Shown here: positions 33,316-42,430 of the stretch, in pieces
Numbering within the stretch: the stretch's first letter is position 1
Layout: every line of letters starts with the position of its first letter
From: Caballeronia sp. SEWSISQ10-4 2
Lineage (GTDB): Bacteria > Pseudomonadota > Gammaproteobacteria > Burkholderiales > Burkholderiaceae
Length of the DNA stretch: 47,940 nucleotides
Assembly (NCBI RefSeq): GCF_030464885.1
Contig: NZ_JALPRJ010000063.1
Location: 1 to 47,940, forward strand
Direction: 5' to 3'
Translations under genes and position numbers: made by a program
The notes under the pieces: generated by a model
The model's input: the letters and a program-made list of their open reading frames with translations, nothing else
Database searches by the model: none
What the model was told of the DNA's origin: nothing

Positions 33316-34027
33316 TCGACATGCTCCTTGGGTGGGCCATCTTGGGCGAACGCTTGCGCGTGATGGTGCGCTCCAGGTGCTGGGCGCATTGTGTGAGCAC
33401 AAAGCACACGACGAAATAGGTGATCGCCAAAATAAGAAAGACGGGAAATGGCCTCGTCAACAGATTGCTGTTGATCTGGTTTGCCGCAAAGGTCAGTTCC
33501 TGCACGCTGATGACGTACCCGATCGATGTCTCCTTGATGATCGAGACGAACTGACTGATGAGACTCGGTACCATGTTGTAGAGCGCCTGCGGCATGATCA
33601 CCCACAGGTTCATCTTCCAGTATCCGAGCCCCAACGCGCGCGAAGCCTCGACTTGTCCCTTGGGAAGCGCCTGGATTCCTGCGCGCACCACTTCCGAGAG
33701 ATAGGCCGCCTCATAGACAATGAGCGTACAGATAAGCGTCGTGAAGGCGGTGACGCTATGACCCACCAGGATGGGCACAAGGAAGTATCCCCAGAAGACG
33801 AACATCACCAGCGGAATGCCCCGCACGATATAGACCAGTACGGTAGACCCGACGTAAAGCATTCTGATGGGCGAGGTCCTGCATAGCGCGATGCCAATGC
33901 TGATCGGGAACGACAGGACAAGCCCCATGACGGAAAGAATGAGCGTCAGGGCAAGCCCCCCGAGCGGCCCCTTCGGGTACTGTCCGACCAGCAGAAGCAG
34001 CCAGTTGTCTTGAATGATGCCGAGCAT
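33290..34027 (-). CDS. Polar amino-acid ABC transporter permease (GltK type)
   Basis: This 245-residue HisM/GltK-type permease contains GPLGGLALTLILSVMGLVLSFPISIGIALCRTSP, YIVRGIPLVMFVFWGYF, EAAYLSEVVRAGIQALPKGQVEASRALGLGYWKMNLWVIMPQAL (the EAA loop), and VSIIKETSIGYVISVQELTFAANQIN. It starts 3 bp after the preceding permease. It forms a heterodimer with the 34031-34729 product. Confidence 0.92.
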   Translation of the reverse strand: MLGIIQDNWLLLLVGQYPKGPLGGLALTLILSVMGLVLSFPISIGIALCRTSPIRMLYVGSTVLVYIVRGIPLVMFVFWGYFLVPILVGHSVTAFTTLICTLIVYEAAYLSEVVRAGIQALPKGQVEASRALGLGYWKMNLWVIMPQALYNMVPSLISQFVSIIKETSIGYVISVQELTFAANQINSNLLTRPFPVFLILAITYFVVCFVLTQCAQHLERTITRKRSPKMAHPRSMSNDSVLEGQ

Positions 34028-34030
34028 GGA

Positions 34031-34729
34031 TTACCTCGCCTGGTTCTGAATGCGCTTGCCGGCCAGGGCCCCGAGTCCCATCAAGCCTAGCGACACGGCG
34101 AGATAGAACAATGTCGCAACGGCGTAGGCTTCGAACGTCTTGAACGTTTCATTCTCGATCTCGCGCACGACATACGTCATTTCCGCTGCGCCGATTGTCA
34201 TGGCAAGACTCGTGTTCTTGAACAGCAGGACCGTGTGATTGATAAACGGCGGCAGCGCATTTCTGATGGCCTGTGGAAGGGGCACATAACGCAGGGTGGC
34301 GAAGAAGCCAAGGCCCAAAGACCTTGCCGCTTCCTGTTGACCGTAGTGCACCGACCGTAGACCACTGCGAAGGTCTTCGGAGAAGTAGGCCGACATGCAC
34401 AACCCGATTGCGATCGATGCGAAAATCAACTCGCCGTCGTGCGCGTTCACCCAGGATTGCGCGGCATCCGGAAGCAGGGTCGGGACCCCAAAATACCAAA
34501 GCAGGATCTGCACGAGCATGGGAACGTTTTGGTGATAGGCGACGAATGCAGCAACGACTTTCGTCGCCACGGGAATGCCCGATGCGCGCAAGACCGCCAG
34601 CATGACCCCCAGTCCCACGGCAAGCATCCAGCTCGCTGCCGTCAGCTCACATGTTTTGATGACACCGGACAAGAGCAGATGCGAAAAGGGTCCGGCAAAG
34701 ACCGCGCTGAAATCAAGACGTCCAAACAT
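34031..34729 (-). CDS. Polar amino-acid ABC transporter permease (GltJ type)
   Basis: This 232-residue permease contains LLLSGVIKTCELTAASWMLAVGLGVMLAVLRASG, FVAYHQNVPMLVQILLWYFGVPTLLPD, YFSEDLRSGLRSVHYGQQEAARSLGLGFFATLRYVPLPQAI and LLFKNTSLAMTIGAAEMTYVVREIEN. These are the gene-pair partners of the GltK-type protein. The wording resembles glutamate/aspartate systems, but substrates of this class cannot be read off reliably. Confidence 0.92.
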   Translation of the reverse strand: MFGRLDFSAVFAGPFSHLLLSGVIKTCELTAASWMLAVGLGVMLAVLRASGIPVATKVVAAFVAYHQNVPMLVQILLWYFGVPTLLPDAAQSWVNAHDGELIFASIAIGLCMSAYFSEDLRSGLRSVHYGQQEAARSLGLGFFATLRYVPLPQAIRNALPPFINHTVLLFKNTSLAMTIGAAEMTYVVREIENETFKTFEAYAVATLFYLAVSLGLMGLGALAGKRIQNQAR

Positions 34730-34767
34730 GCTTCACTCCTTGCGTCAACGTCGCGCCAACCCGCTGA

Positions 34768-35595
34768 TCAGCCGGGAATGGGTGCAGTGGTGAAATCGCG
34801 CTTCATCTTGAAAGGCGAGCCTGTCCCCAGCCATTTATCGAAAATCTGCTGCGATTCACCAGACGCTTGCATTTTCACCAGTGCGTTGTTCACCGCTTCG
34901 GCGAGCTTGGGTTCGTCTTTCTTCATGCCAAGTCCCCAATATTCGCGACCGACCGGCGGTGTCAGGATGGTAATCGTGTTGGCGTTTGCACCAAGCTTGT
35001 CGATGAATCGATGCATGAGGCTTTCGGAAAGAACGTAGCCATCCACTTTTTTCTGGACTAAGGCCATGAATGCCGAGGGGGCATCGTCATAGCTGACAAT
35101 TTGTACGGTCGGCAAGACGCGCTGCACCATGGGAATATTGCTTGAGCCCTTGATGGTGCTTACCCGTTTTCCGGCCATGTCGTTAAGCGTCCTGTTTGGG
35201 CCGCCTGAAGAGGCCGCTATCACCTGGTTGCTGACGAAGTAGGTGTCCGAGAACGTAATCTGTTGCGCGCGCTGCGGATTGAATCCTAGAACAGCCGCAA
35301 GAATATCCACGCGTCCTTGTGTCAGTTCCGGAATGCGGGCATCAAGCGACAACACCTTGAGCTCGGGTTTCACACCTAACTCTTTCGCCACCCCTTTGCA
35401 AAAATCCACGTCATAACCGACTATTTCGCGGGTGTCGGGGTCTTGGAAGCCAAAGGGAGCGCCGTTGCTGAGCACCCCGCACACCAGTGTGCCGCGCGTC
35501 TTGATGTCGGCAAGCTGGTCGGCGTTTGCAACGCTTGCGCCGGTCGTCAAGGCCAGGAACGCGGCCGCCGCGATGCTTGTTATGTAACGGTTCAC
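34768..35595 (-). CDS. Amino-acid-binding periplasmic protein (SBP family 3)
   Basis: The product is 275 residues. The signal peptide MNRYITSIAAAAFLALTTGASVANA is followed by a family 3 binding domain: GTLVCGVLSNGAPFGFQDPDTREIVGYDVDFCKGVAKELGV, RIPELTQGRVDILAAVLGFNPQRAQQITFSDTYF, GKRVSTIKGSSN and YWGLGMKKDEPKLAEAVNNALVKMQASG. It is the first gene of the transporter operon, 38 bp ahead of the GltJ-type permease. The divergent class V aminotransferase suggests its ligand may be an amino acid or amine catabolised by that enzyme. Confidence 0.92.
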   Translation of the reverse strand: MNRYITSIAAAAFLALTTGASVANADQLADIKTRGTLVCGVLSNGAPFGFQDPDTREIVGYDVDFCKGVAKELGVKPELKVLSLDARIPELTQGRVDILAAVLGFNPQRAQQITFSDTYFVSNQVIAASSGGPNRTLNDMAGKRVSTIKGSSNIPMVQRVLPTVQIVSYDDAPSAFMALVQKKVDGYVLSESLMHRFIDKLGANANTITILTPPVGREYWGLGMKKDEPKLAEAVNNALVKMQASGESQQIFDKWLGTGSPFKMKRDFTTAPIPG

Positions 35596-35906
35596 TTGAG
35601 CTCTCCAGAGGGGGATGAATGAAGCCGGCGCATAGCTTCCATGGTGATGTCCTGGCTAAGACCGGTCTTATCGGAAATCATTCTTTCACGCAAAAAATTG
35701 GTTAAAAAGTGATATTTTTCGATAGTATTGCATCGCTTTTTTTCACGATATTCGCGTGGATATGATGCTTGGGCGCCGCTGAAGAACCTGAATTAAAGCG
35801 ATGGAATATCATCAAAAAAAATCGCTTTTCGTCTAGTTTTGCGGGACTTATTGTGGACCCGAAATGTCGCGAGAGTGTCTTGCGAATGACGACGACGAAG
35901 GGGTCA
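35596..35906. promoter_or_regulatory. Divergent AT-rich promoter region, transporter versus aminotransferase
   Basis: About 310 bp with markedly AT-rich tracts (35690-35745, 35790-35825). CATCGCTTT at 35731-35739 is inverted as AAAGCGATG at 35795-35803, flanked by TGATATT (35709-35715) and AATATCA (35806-35812), a nested inverted arrangement that may bind the LysR protein encoded at 37312. AAGGGG at 35899-35904 is the probable aminotransferase ribosome binding site. Confidence 0.45.
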
Positions 35907-37220
35907 ATGATGGAAAGCGCCGACGGGCAACTTTTCAGCGACGCGCTGATGCGCGCTGTCAAAGAGAAGTTTCACTACGTGGATTCGGACTTTACGGGGC
36001 GCAAGCGGCTCTACTTCGACAATGCGGGCGGATCGTTCCGCCTGAAGAAGGCCGTCGAGCGATACGCGGAAGTCGATCTGATTCCGGATAACCCCGAACG
36101 CATACACGAAGTCGCCCGGGCGTTGCGGGCGATCCAACAGCGCGGCGTGGACGATGCACGGCTCATCCTGAACGCATCGGAGGGGACGATCTATGCGTCA
36201 TTGACGGCGTCCGGCGCCATGTTCCAGATGGTCGAGGCGATTGCGGAAGCCGTTCCGGGCACGAATCTCGTGACAACCGTATTGGAACACCCGTCTTCCT
36301 TTGACGCGATGGCCCTCTACGCCGAAAAACGGGGCAAGTCGCTGCGCGTCGCGAAGAGCAACCGGGTCACGGGTGGCATCGACGTCGAGGAAATCCTGGG
36401 CTTGATTGATTCGCAGACTTGCCTGCTGAGTCTTATCTACGCGTCGAACATCACCGGGGCGAAGCTCGACCTCGAGCGGATTGTGCGTGAAGCGAGAGCG
36501 ATCAAGCCGGACTTGTACATCGTAGTCGATGCAGTACAGCATGCGCCTCACGGGTTGATCGATCTGCAGAAGACGCCCGTTGACGGCATCAATTTCGCGC
36601 CCTACAAATTCTTTGGATGCAGGGGGTCCGGCATCTCATGGCTCTCTTCCCGGGCGGCGGTATTGCCGCATCACAAACTCGCGGCTAAACCCGTGGACTT
36701 CTGGGATCTGGGCAGTGCGGCGCCGGCACAATTCGTCGTCGTCACCGAGATTGTCGACTACGTCTGCTGGCTTGGCAGTCAATTCGGTGACTCGGCTGAT
36801 CGCAGGTCGCAGTATGTGGCGGGCATCAAGGCGATCGGGCTTCACGAGCGCGCGCTGCTGTCGAGAATGCTCAACGGACAGGGCGAACTGCGGGGGCTTC
36901 GAGGACTGCCAGGCGTCCAGGTGTTGCTGGACCATGGCGACCTGACGCGTCGCGACCTGATCCTCGCTATTGCGTTCGACGACCTTGCAGAGGTCGAAGC
37001 GGTCAGGGAGTATGAGCGCCGGGGCGTCATTGTCTATGAGCGGGTGTCGACCAGTCTTTATTCGCGACGCATGCTCGAATCGTTTAGCTTGACGGGGGCG
37101 GTCCGCATTTCACCCTTGCACTGCAATTCACCTGACGACATCGATACCTTCTTGAAGGTGACAGCCGATATTGCCGAAAGCGCGGCCGTGAGAGCCGCTG
37201 AACGCGACGCTGCGGGTTAG
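35907..37220 (+). CDS. Class V PLP-dependent aminotransferase / desulfurase-fold enzyme
   Basis: This protein of about 437 residues has the NifS/kynureninase/isopenicillin-epimerase fold: YFDNAGGSFRLKKAVERYAEVDLIPDNPER, LEHPSSFDAMALYAEKRG, LSLIYASNITGAKLDLE, VVDAVQHAPHGLIDL with Asp208, and PLP-lysine K234 in FAPYKFFGCRGSG. No conserved C-terminal Cys loop of a desulfurase is seen, so it is more likely an aminotransferase, lyase or epimerase. Starts at 35907 or 35910 fit the AAGGGG site; 35886 is a possible earlier ATG. It diverges from the amino-acid transporter and precedes a LysR gene, suggesting a small catabolic unit with unknown substrate. Confidence 0.85.
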   Translation: MMESADGQLFSDALMRAVKEKFHYVDSDFTGRKRLYFDNAGGSFRLKKAVERYAEVDLIPDNPERIHEVARALRAIQQRGVDDARLILNASEGTIYASLTASGAMFQMVEAIAEAVPGTNLVTTVLEHPSSFDAMALYAEKRGKSLRVAKSNRVTGGIDVEEILGLIDSQTCLLSLIYASNITGAKLDLERIVREARAIKPDLYIVVDAVQHAPHGLIDLQKTPVDGINFAPYKFFGCRGSGISWLSSRAAVLPHHKLAAKPVDFWDLGSAAPAQFVVVTEIVDYVCWLGSQFGDSADRRSQYVAGIKAIGLHERALLSRMLNGQGELRGLRGLPGVQVLLDHGDLTRRDLILAIAFDDLAEVEAVREYERRGVIVYERVSTSLYSRRMLESFSLTGAVRISPLHCNSPDDIDTFLKVTADIAESAAVRAAERDAAG

Positions 37221-37256
37221 GGTCCGGTAAAAACGCGAACGCCGATATGAGTCTGA

Positions 37257-37290
37257 AAAGAGATGTTATTGTTACCCATAACATCTCTTT
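37257..37290. promoter_or_regulatory. Perfect 13-bp inverted repeat in front of the LysR gene
   Basis: AAAGAGATGTTAT (37257-37269) and ATAACATCTCTTT (37278-37290) are exact reverse complements with an 8-bp spacer, ending 21 bp before the LysR start. It contains an ATAAC/GTTAT-type pair and is a candidate autoregulatory operator. As RNA it would also fold into a long hairpin in the leader and could end aminotransferase transcription, though it is GC-poor. Confidence 0.65.
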
Positions 37291-37311
37291 CTCACATTCA
37301 TTCGGGCCGAC

Positions 37312-38232
37312 ATGCTGACGTTCAAGCAAATGGAAGCGTTGTACTGGATCGTCCAGCTGGGCTCGTTCGAGGCCGCTGCCGGGAAGTTGAATACGAGCCA
37401 GTCGGCGATATCGAAACGCATACACGAACTCGAGTCTACATTCGACTTTCCCGTATTTGATCGAACCTCCCGTAACGCCCGGCTGACTGACAAGGGGAAC
37501 GAGTTATTCGAGTATGCGAAGGAGTTGCTGGAGCGGCGTGACGAAATTGTCGAGCGGGTCAGCGCCAGGGAAGTGCTCGTTCGGCGCGTCCGAATAGGGG
37601 TCACCGAATTGACGGCGCTTACGTGGTTGCCACGCCTGATAGCGATGATCAAAGAAACCTATCCGAAGGTGATCGTCGAGGCCGAGGTCGAGTTGAGCGC
37701 CACGCTGAGGGACCGGCTCGCAGCCGATACCGTCGACCTGATCGTTGTTCCCGAGGCTCCCGCAAGCGAACGCTTCACCAGCGTGCCGGTGGGTACCGTA
37801 GAGAACGCATGGATGTGTGCGCCTTCGCTGTATTCCGGCAAAGCGACTATTCCGATCGCGGACATTGCCGAGCTTCCCTTGCTCCTGCAAGGCAACCTTT
37901 CCGGAACCGGTCTCACCTACTCGCAGTTTTTGTCCGAGAACGGCGTGAACACCGCGAAGATACTGGTTGCCAATAATCTCGTTGCTCAAATCGGGTTGAC
38001 TGTTTCAGGCATGGGCGTGAGCTACCTGCCGAAGACCTGTCTCAACTACATGGTCACGGCAGGTGCCCTGAGAATTATTAAAACGAAACCCGCTCTTCCA
38101 CCGGTCCGCTATGTGGCGCTTCATCGAGCCGAGCACGCCTATTCGCTCAGCAACCAGGTCGCGCAGCTGGCGCAGAGTTGCTGCGATTTCAGTGCAAATC
38201 TCTTGGACCCGCGGAGGTTTTCACCTGTCTAG
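37312..38232 (+). CDS. LysR-family transcriptional regulator
   Basis: The product is 306 residues: N-terminal winged helix MLTFKQMEALYWIVQLGSFEAAAGKLNTSQSAISKRIHELESTFDFPVFDRTSRNARLTDKG, a linker helix, and a type 2 periplasmic-binding-like effector domain (RVRIGVTELTALTWLPRLIAMI, ADTVDLIVVPEAPASE, GLTVSGMGVSYLPKTCLNYMV). It lies 92 bp after the aminotransferase gene in the same direction. It probably controls the aminotransferase and the divergent amino-acid transporter. The inverted repeat at 37257-37290 is its likely own binding site. Confidence 0.93.
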   Translation: MLTFKQMEALYWIVQLGSFEAAAGKLNTSQSAISKRIHELESTFDFPVFDRTSRNARLTDKGNELFEYAKELLERRDEIVERVSAREVLVRRVRIGVTELTALTWLPRLIAMIKETYPKVIVEAEVELSATLRDRLAADTVDLIVVPEAPASERFTSVPVGTVENAWMCAPSLYSGKATIPIADIAELPLLLQGNLSGTGLTYSQFLSENGVNTAKILVANNLVAQIGLTVSGMGVSYLPKTCLNYMVTAGALRIIKTKPALPPVRYVALHRAEHAYSLSNQVAQLAQSCCDFSANLLDPRRFSPV

Positions 38233-38260
38233 TCGATTGAACCAATGAAATTGCACCGAT

Positions 38261-38701
38261 CTAAAGGTGCATGGAAAAAATGAATCTGAGAAAAGGATTG
38301 ATCAAACCCTCCTTGAGCGCTTCGTAAAACATCGACCCGTGATTCAAGGTGTCGGGCTGATCGTCGGGCCAGGTATCGCAATGCGCATCGAAGTGAGTCA
38401 ACGAAAGTGGCCGTCGGTACTTCCCGGCGTGCGCCACGAGCATCGGGTAGCTTATGTAGTAGTCTCCTCCAAGGGTAAGCATGCGCGCACCCGAATCAAG
38501 AATCGCGCGGGCATGCTCTATGATCGCCTGCTTGATATCCAGCGGTACGCCAGTGGCGGCGAGGTCCACCCCAGTCAGGTCCTTGGTGTAATTTCGGCGC
38601 ATGAAGGACGTCACGCCAGCGTAGGTATTTTCTCTCGATGAGGCATACGGCGATTCGCGCCGTAAGGCTCCGTCGCCGCGAAGCACTTCCGGTTTGTTCA
38701 T
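38261..38701 (-). pseudogene. Agmatinase/arginase-family gene with internal and 3' deletions
   Basis: The N-terminal piece (from ATG 38701: MNKPEVLRGDGALRRESPY... YAGVTSFMRRNYTKDLTGVDLAATGVPLD) is joined directly to a later part of the ureohydrolase fold: IIEHARAILDSGARMLTLGGDYYISYP, LTHFDAHCDTW (metal-binding FDAHxD) and MFYEALKEGLINP. The roughly 60 residues normally between GVP.D and this segment, including the first metal His region, are missing, and the C-terminal third is lost after LINP. It is surely inactive. The ancestor was probably an agmatinase or guanidinobutyrase, fitting the amino-acid transporter and aminotransferase nearby. Confidence 0.8.
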
Positions 38702-38743
38702 AACGTTCGTTATCCAGAATGATACGAAATTCAAGGTTTATAA

Positions 38744-39604
38744 TTACCCAACGCACATCCGTCTTGACAGCGGAACCACATGCAACCGCCGGGCCTTGAT
38801 CTTTTCGGGAGGCACTCTCCATTCATCCGCGACCAAATTTATCTCAGACCATCTTGACCGACACAGTTCAATGGCGCGGGTAAAAAACATCATCAGCAAT
38901 TTGATTGCAAGGGCAGTGCACTTGCTTCGATAGAGGGGCAGGCCGCGGTAAATGGCTGCGATCTCATCCTTGCTCAGATCACGAGAATGAACCGTGCTCG
39001 GCTTGATCACGGCTCCGCGAAGCACGGACGCAGGGTCTGCATCGGCTCGTTGGGTTATTACCGCGTATTGAAACGTAGCTGAAATGTATTGCCTTAGTTT
39101 TATCGCGACGGCAGGAGAACTGCGTTTCTCCACACGCTCCATAAGCTTGAGGGCATGACTGGCCGTTATTGAACGCATTGGGAGGAATCCGATGAACGGG
39201 TATGCGTCTGCCTCAAGCACCCGAGATACTTCGATATGGTGCCGAGGCGTCCAGGTCGTTTTCTTTTTGCCAAACCACTCTTCGCAAACAACTTTGAAAG
39301 TCTCGCGGCCGGCCTCGATTGTGTTAACCAGTTCAATACGTTGTGCATGCGATGGATGGATGCCTTTTTTTACTAGCGCGCGGGCACTGTCGCGTGCGGC
39401 ACGCACTGCCTTAAGACTTACTTCTGGGTACTCGCCGACAGCGAACACGTTCTCCTTCCCGTTAAGCTCATGGCGGTATCGCCAAAGCTTCGAGCCATTT
39501 GGTTTCACTTCAATATAGAGCCCATTGGCATCGGTGATTTTGATAGGCTTAGTAGATGCCTTAGCCTGGCGGATTTTGACGTCGGTGAGCGGCATAGAAG
39601 GCAA
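38744..39604 (-). pseudogene. P4-type tyrosine-recombinase integrase, C-terminally truncated
   Basis: 286 codons of a phage/island integrase. The N-terminal DUF4102 domain (PLTDVKIRQAKASTKPIKITDANGLYIEVKPNGSKLWRYRHELNGKENVFAVGEYPEVSL) and core-binding domain (TWTPRHHIEVSRVLEADAYPFIGFLPMRSI) are complete. The catalytic domain has the first Arg region (LLMMFFTRAIELCRSRWSEINL) and HVVPLSRR, then ends before the HxxR and Tyr motifs. Intact proteins have about 400 residues. The break abuts the agmatinase remnant at about 38740. No tRNA gene is seen next to it. It marks an old genomic-island edge. Confidence 0.85.
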
Positions 39605-39779
39605 CCGGATATGGAAGGCTTAATCTTCACTTGATACCCGGTTTTTCATAGGATGGAGACGGTTTCCGGCGGATTTCGATGGGCAACTGTTTGGGCTGAA
39701 TCGCAGTTCAGGAAAGGAACACAGGCGATTTTTCGGACGTTAGAGAACCACTGCGAACTTGTTGATTTGGTGAATTGTC

Positions 39780-40622
39780 ATGCGTAAGGAAACGGCGAAT
39801 ATCGCGGAAGCCAGGAAGTTCTACGCCAAGCTCATGGTTGCCGCGAGCAAGTCCCACGACCCGCGGCTTGAACGGGTGTTCGAACTTGTGCATCGCGAGG
39901 CATTTCTTCCGCCCGGGCCGTGGAAAATCATGGTGGACAACGAATACTTCGAGACCCCTGGCGCGGACCCTGTCTATCTGTATCAGAACGCCCTGGTCGC
40001 GCTCGATGCAGTTAAGGGAATCAATAACGGCGAGCCGTTCCTTCACGCCGCGTGGCTTGGTGTTGTTGCGCCGAAACCGGGTGATGTCGTGTGTCATATC
40101 GGTGCGGGTTCCGGGTACTACACCGCCATGCTTGCAGTGCTCTCGACGCCCGGTGGCCGCGTGGAAGCGTTCGAAATCGAACCCGGCCTGGCCGGGATGG
40201 CGCGCAAGAATTTGCAGGCGTTCAAGGGTGTGACCGTGACGCAAGGCGATGCGACCAAACTGCCTTTGCCTGCGTCGGATCTGATTTATGTGAATGCCGG
40301 TGTCGTGGCGCCACCGCGTTCCTGGCTTCATGCACTGCGTCCGCAAGGCCGCTTGATTTTCCCCTGGCGTCCATCCGAGGAAGTCGGACTAACCGTGCTG
40401 ATAACACGAACCGATGCGGGCTTTGAAGCGAAGCCGCTCATGTCCTCGTGGTTCATTCCTTGCGTTGGCGGGGCATCGACTTTCGATGGGTTCGTGAAAC
40501 CGCCCGATGCCCGCATGGCGTGGTCCGTCAGGTCGGTGTGGCTGAGCTCGGAACGGGTACCTGATACGAGCGCAGTAGTCGCGTACGAACACGTCTGGTT
40601 TTCTTCATCGGCATTGCACTGA
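39780..40622 (+). CDS. Pcm-like SAM-dependent methyltransferase
   Basis: This 280-residue protein is of the protein-L-isoaspartate O-methyltransferase family. SAM-binding motif I is VVCHIGAGSGYYTAMLAVL; an acidic loop follows in EAFEIEPGLAGMARKNL, then TQGDATKLPLPASDLIYVNAGVVAPPRSWLHALRPQGRLIFPW. The N-terminal DPRLERVFELVHREAFLPPGPW is also family-like. It may repair isoaspartyl residues or methylate another target. It stands alone and converges with the FAD protein, 8 bp between stops. Confidence 0.85.
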   Translation: MRKETANIAEARKFYAKLMVAASKSHDPRLERVFELVHREAFLPPGPWKIMVDNEYFETPGADPVYLYQNALVALDAVKGINNGEPFLHAAWLGVVAPKPGDVVCHIGAGSGYYTAMLAVLSTPGGRVEAFEIEPGLAGMARKNLQAFKGVTVTQGDATKLPLPASDLIYVNAGVVAPPRSWLHALRPQGRLIFPWRPSEEVGLTVLITRTDAGFEAKPLMSSWFIPCVGGASTFDGFVKPPDARMAWSVRSVWLSSERVPDTSAVVAYEHVWFSSSALH

Positions 40623-40630
40623 CTAGCCTA

Positions 40631-42049
40631 TCAAGGCGATGGGCACGCGAGCAGGCTGCCGTCTTGAAGCACACGTTCGAGATGACGCGCGATGTCGGGT
40701 GCACCCGTCATCTCGCCGAAGCTTCCCCGTGTGATCGGCCCGAACGCGAGCAGGCCCGGCGACACCTTGCCGTCCGCGTTCCTGAGCCGGCTTCGAAGGT
40801 CGGTGTCGAGTCCTATCCGCACAGCGTCCAGTCGTGCAAGCCCGCTTTCCAGCAGCGACTTCACGAACGGATTCCTGTCGATGTCGCGTGCCGGTCCCGT
40901 GCAGAAAACCACGGCGCCGAAATCGTGCTCTTCGTGCGCGCCGCCCGGACGTCGCAACACGGTGCGAAAGGTCTCCGCCGCGAGCCTGATCTCCGCGATA
41001 CCCGCCGTGGTCACAATCATCTGACCTGTCTCGATGGCACGTTCTATAGCCGCATGAATCTGCGGCGCGATTCGAAAGCGATGCACCTCCCAGAACGGCA
41101 GCAGCCGATTGACCACGCGGCGTTGTTCGCGTGCAGGCAGCGCGTTCCAGATCCGGGGGAGGTCGAAACGCAGTGCATCGGCGGCGGGTTGCCAACCGAT
41201 GCGCGCCTCGTCGCGCGCGATCCTCTGTCGTAGCCTGCGCACCAGTTCGCGGGCGGTGGCGGGCGGGTTGGCGTTATCGAGGAAATCGGCGGCATCGGAG
41301 AAAAGTCCGTGCGGCTGGGCTCGCAGACCCCGTCGCGAAATCGCCGTGATGCGTCCGCGATGTTCACGCTCGATCAGCGTGACGGCTACGTCCGCCATCG
41401 TCAGGCCGGTGCCTACCAGCAGTACGGAAGCGTCTGGCGGGATCGTGCTCAATGCATCCGGTGCCCACGGACGCGTGATTAGTCGCGGATCGAGCAAGGC
41501 CTGTTCGTCGATGACCCCAGGCGGTTTCGACGGTGTATGACCAAAACACAGCGCAACGCGATGCGCATCCAGCCCCGAGCCATCGTCGAGCGTAATCGTA
41601 TAACCCGATTCGATCTTGCGCACGCCGGTAGCGGTTGCACGCCGATGGCTCACGCGCGCGTGCGGAGCAGCGTCGGCCACGACATCATGCAAGGTCGCGT
41701 CGACGTACTCGCCGTATCGAGCGCGTGAGACGTAGTAGTGCCCCTGCTCGTCACCGCTGCCGGCATCGATTGCATCGTGCTCTTTAAGCCAGCGCGTGGC
41801 GTGCGTGGAGTCGCTGGCGAACAGGCTCATCCGGTCACTCGGCACGTTGATTCGATGCAGCGGTTCCGACGTTCCATACGCGATGCCCCGGCCGAGTTCC
41901 GCCGACGGTTCCACAATAGTGAAGTCGAGATCGATACCGGCGGGGCAGGCGCGAATGGCATGAATCACGAACGCAACGCCGGTGAAACCGCCGCCGATCA
42001 CGACTATGTTCAGTGGTGTGCCTTTGGGTGTTTTCAATGGAGCGCTCAT
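40631..42049 (-). CDS. FAD/NAD(P)-binding protein (hydroxylase-like flavoprotein)
   Basis: This 472-residue protein has an N-terminal dinucleotide fold NIVVIGGGFTGVAFVIHAIRACP, with TIVEPSAELGRGIAYGTSEPLHRINVPSDRMSLF, typical of the FAD_NAD-binding family that resembles L-lysine/L-ornithine hydroxylases. A second nucleotide fold is ASVLLVGTGLTMADVAVTLIE with ISRRGLRAQPHG. The C-terminal AVVFCTGPARDIDRNPFVKSLLESGLA and GLLAFGPITRGSFGEMTGAPDIARHLERVL are family signatures. The substrate is unknown. It is a single gene with about 380 bp upstream. Confidence 0.85.
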   Translation of the reverse strand: MSAPLKTPKGTPLNIVVIGGGFTGVAFVIHAIRACPAGIDLDFTIVEPSAELGRGIAYGTSEPLHRINVPSDRMSLFASDSTHATRWLKEHDAIDAGSGDEQGHYYVSRARYGEYVDATLHDVVADAAPHARVSHRRATATGVRKIESGYTITLDDGSGLDAHRVALCFGHTPSKPPGVIDEQALLDPRLITRPWAPDALSTIPPDASVLLVGTGLTMADVAVTLIEREHRGRITAISRRGLRAQPHGLFSDAADFLDNANPPATARELVRRLRQRIARDEARIGWQPAADALRFDLPRIWNALPAREQRRVVNRLLPFWEVHRFRIAPQIHAAIERAIETGQMIVTTAGIAEIRLAAETFRTVLRRPGGAHEEHDFGAVVFCTGPARDIDRNPFVKSLLESGLARLDAVRIGLDTDLRSRLRNADGKVSPGLLAFGPITRGSFGEMTGAPDIARHLERVLQDGSLLACPSP

Positions 42050-42430
42050 GATGCTGAAGCTTCGCGAAGCGTCCGTTCGAAACGGCGGAGCGGTGCGATT
42101 GAATGAGGGATGTCGTTCGCCCGGTCGAATGCAAGTATTGCTGCAGCCATTGCGTAGTTCGGAAGTGTTGGGAAGTACGTGGAGCAGCGACGCACGGAAG
42201 CATTGAGGATACCGCAGCCGAGGCGTCCGGTGAACACTGTGTAAAGCTTGAAATTCGCTAAGCTTGTGCGGATTTGTAGGATTAAACCGGGGCAGGACGT
42301 TCTTGGATAACGGCGTGACGGCGGCTAGGACAAAGCCAAAAGCATCGCGGCGGAGGCGGGATTTTCTGGAATGTGCGTTGTATCGGAATACGAAGTATCG
42401 ATGTCAAGACATCGCACCGTATTCAGCACG
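42050..42430. other. Intergenic region without supportable gene
   Basis: About 380 bp between the FAD protein start and the end of the toxin gene. Short plus-strand open frames overlap the toxin gene and look like its shadow. The promoter for the FAD gene must lie here; no clear motif stands out. Confidence 0.35.

Noticed and set aside
35907..37220. Second cysteine desulfurase working with the encapsulin
   Set aside because: It has the class V fold and PLP lysine but no conserved C-terminal Cys loop and no cargo-loading extension, and lies beside an amino-acid transporter.
39605..39779. Attachment-site tRNA beside the integrase remnant
   Set aside because: No cloverleaf-like sequence or CCA-proximal T-loop word could be found on either strand.
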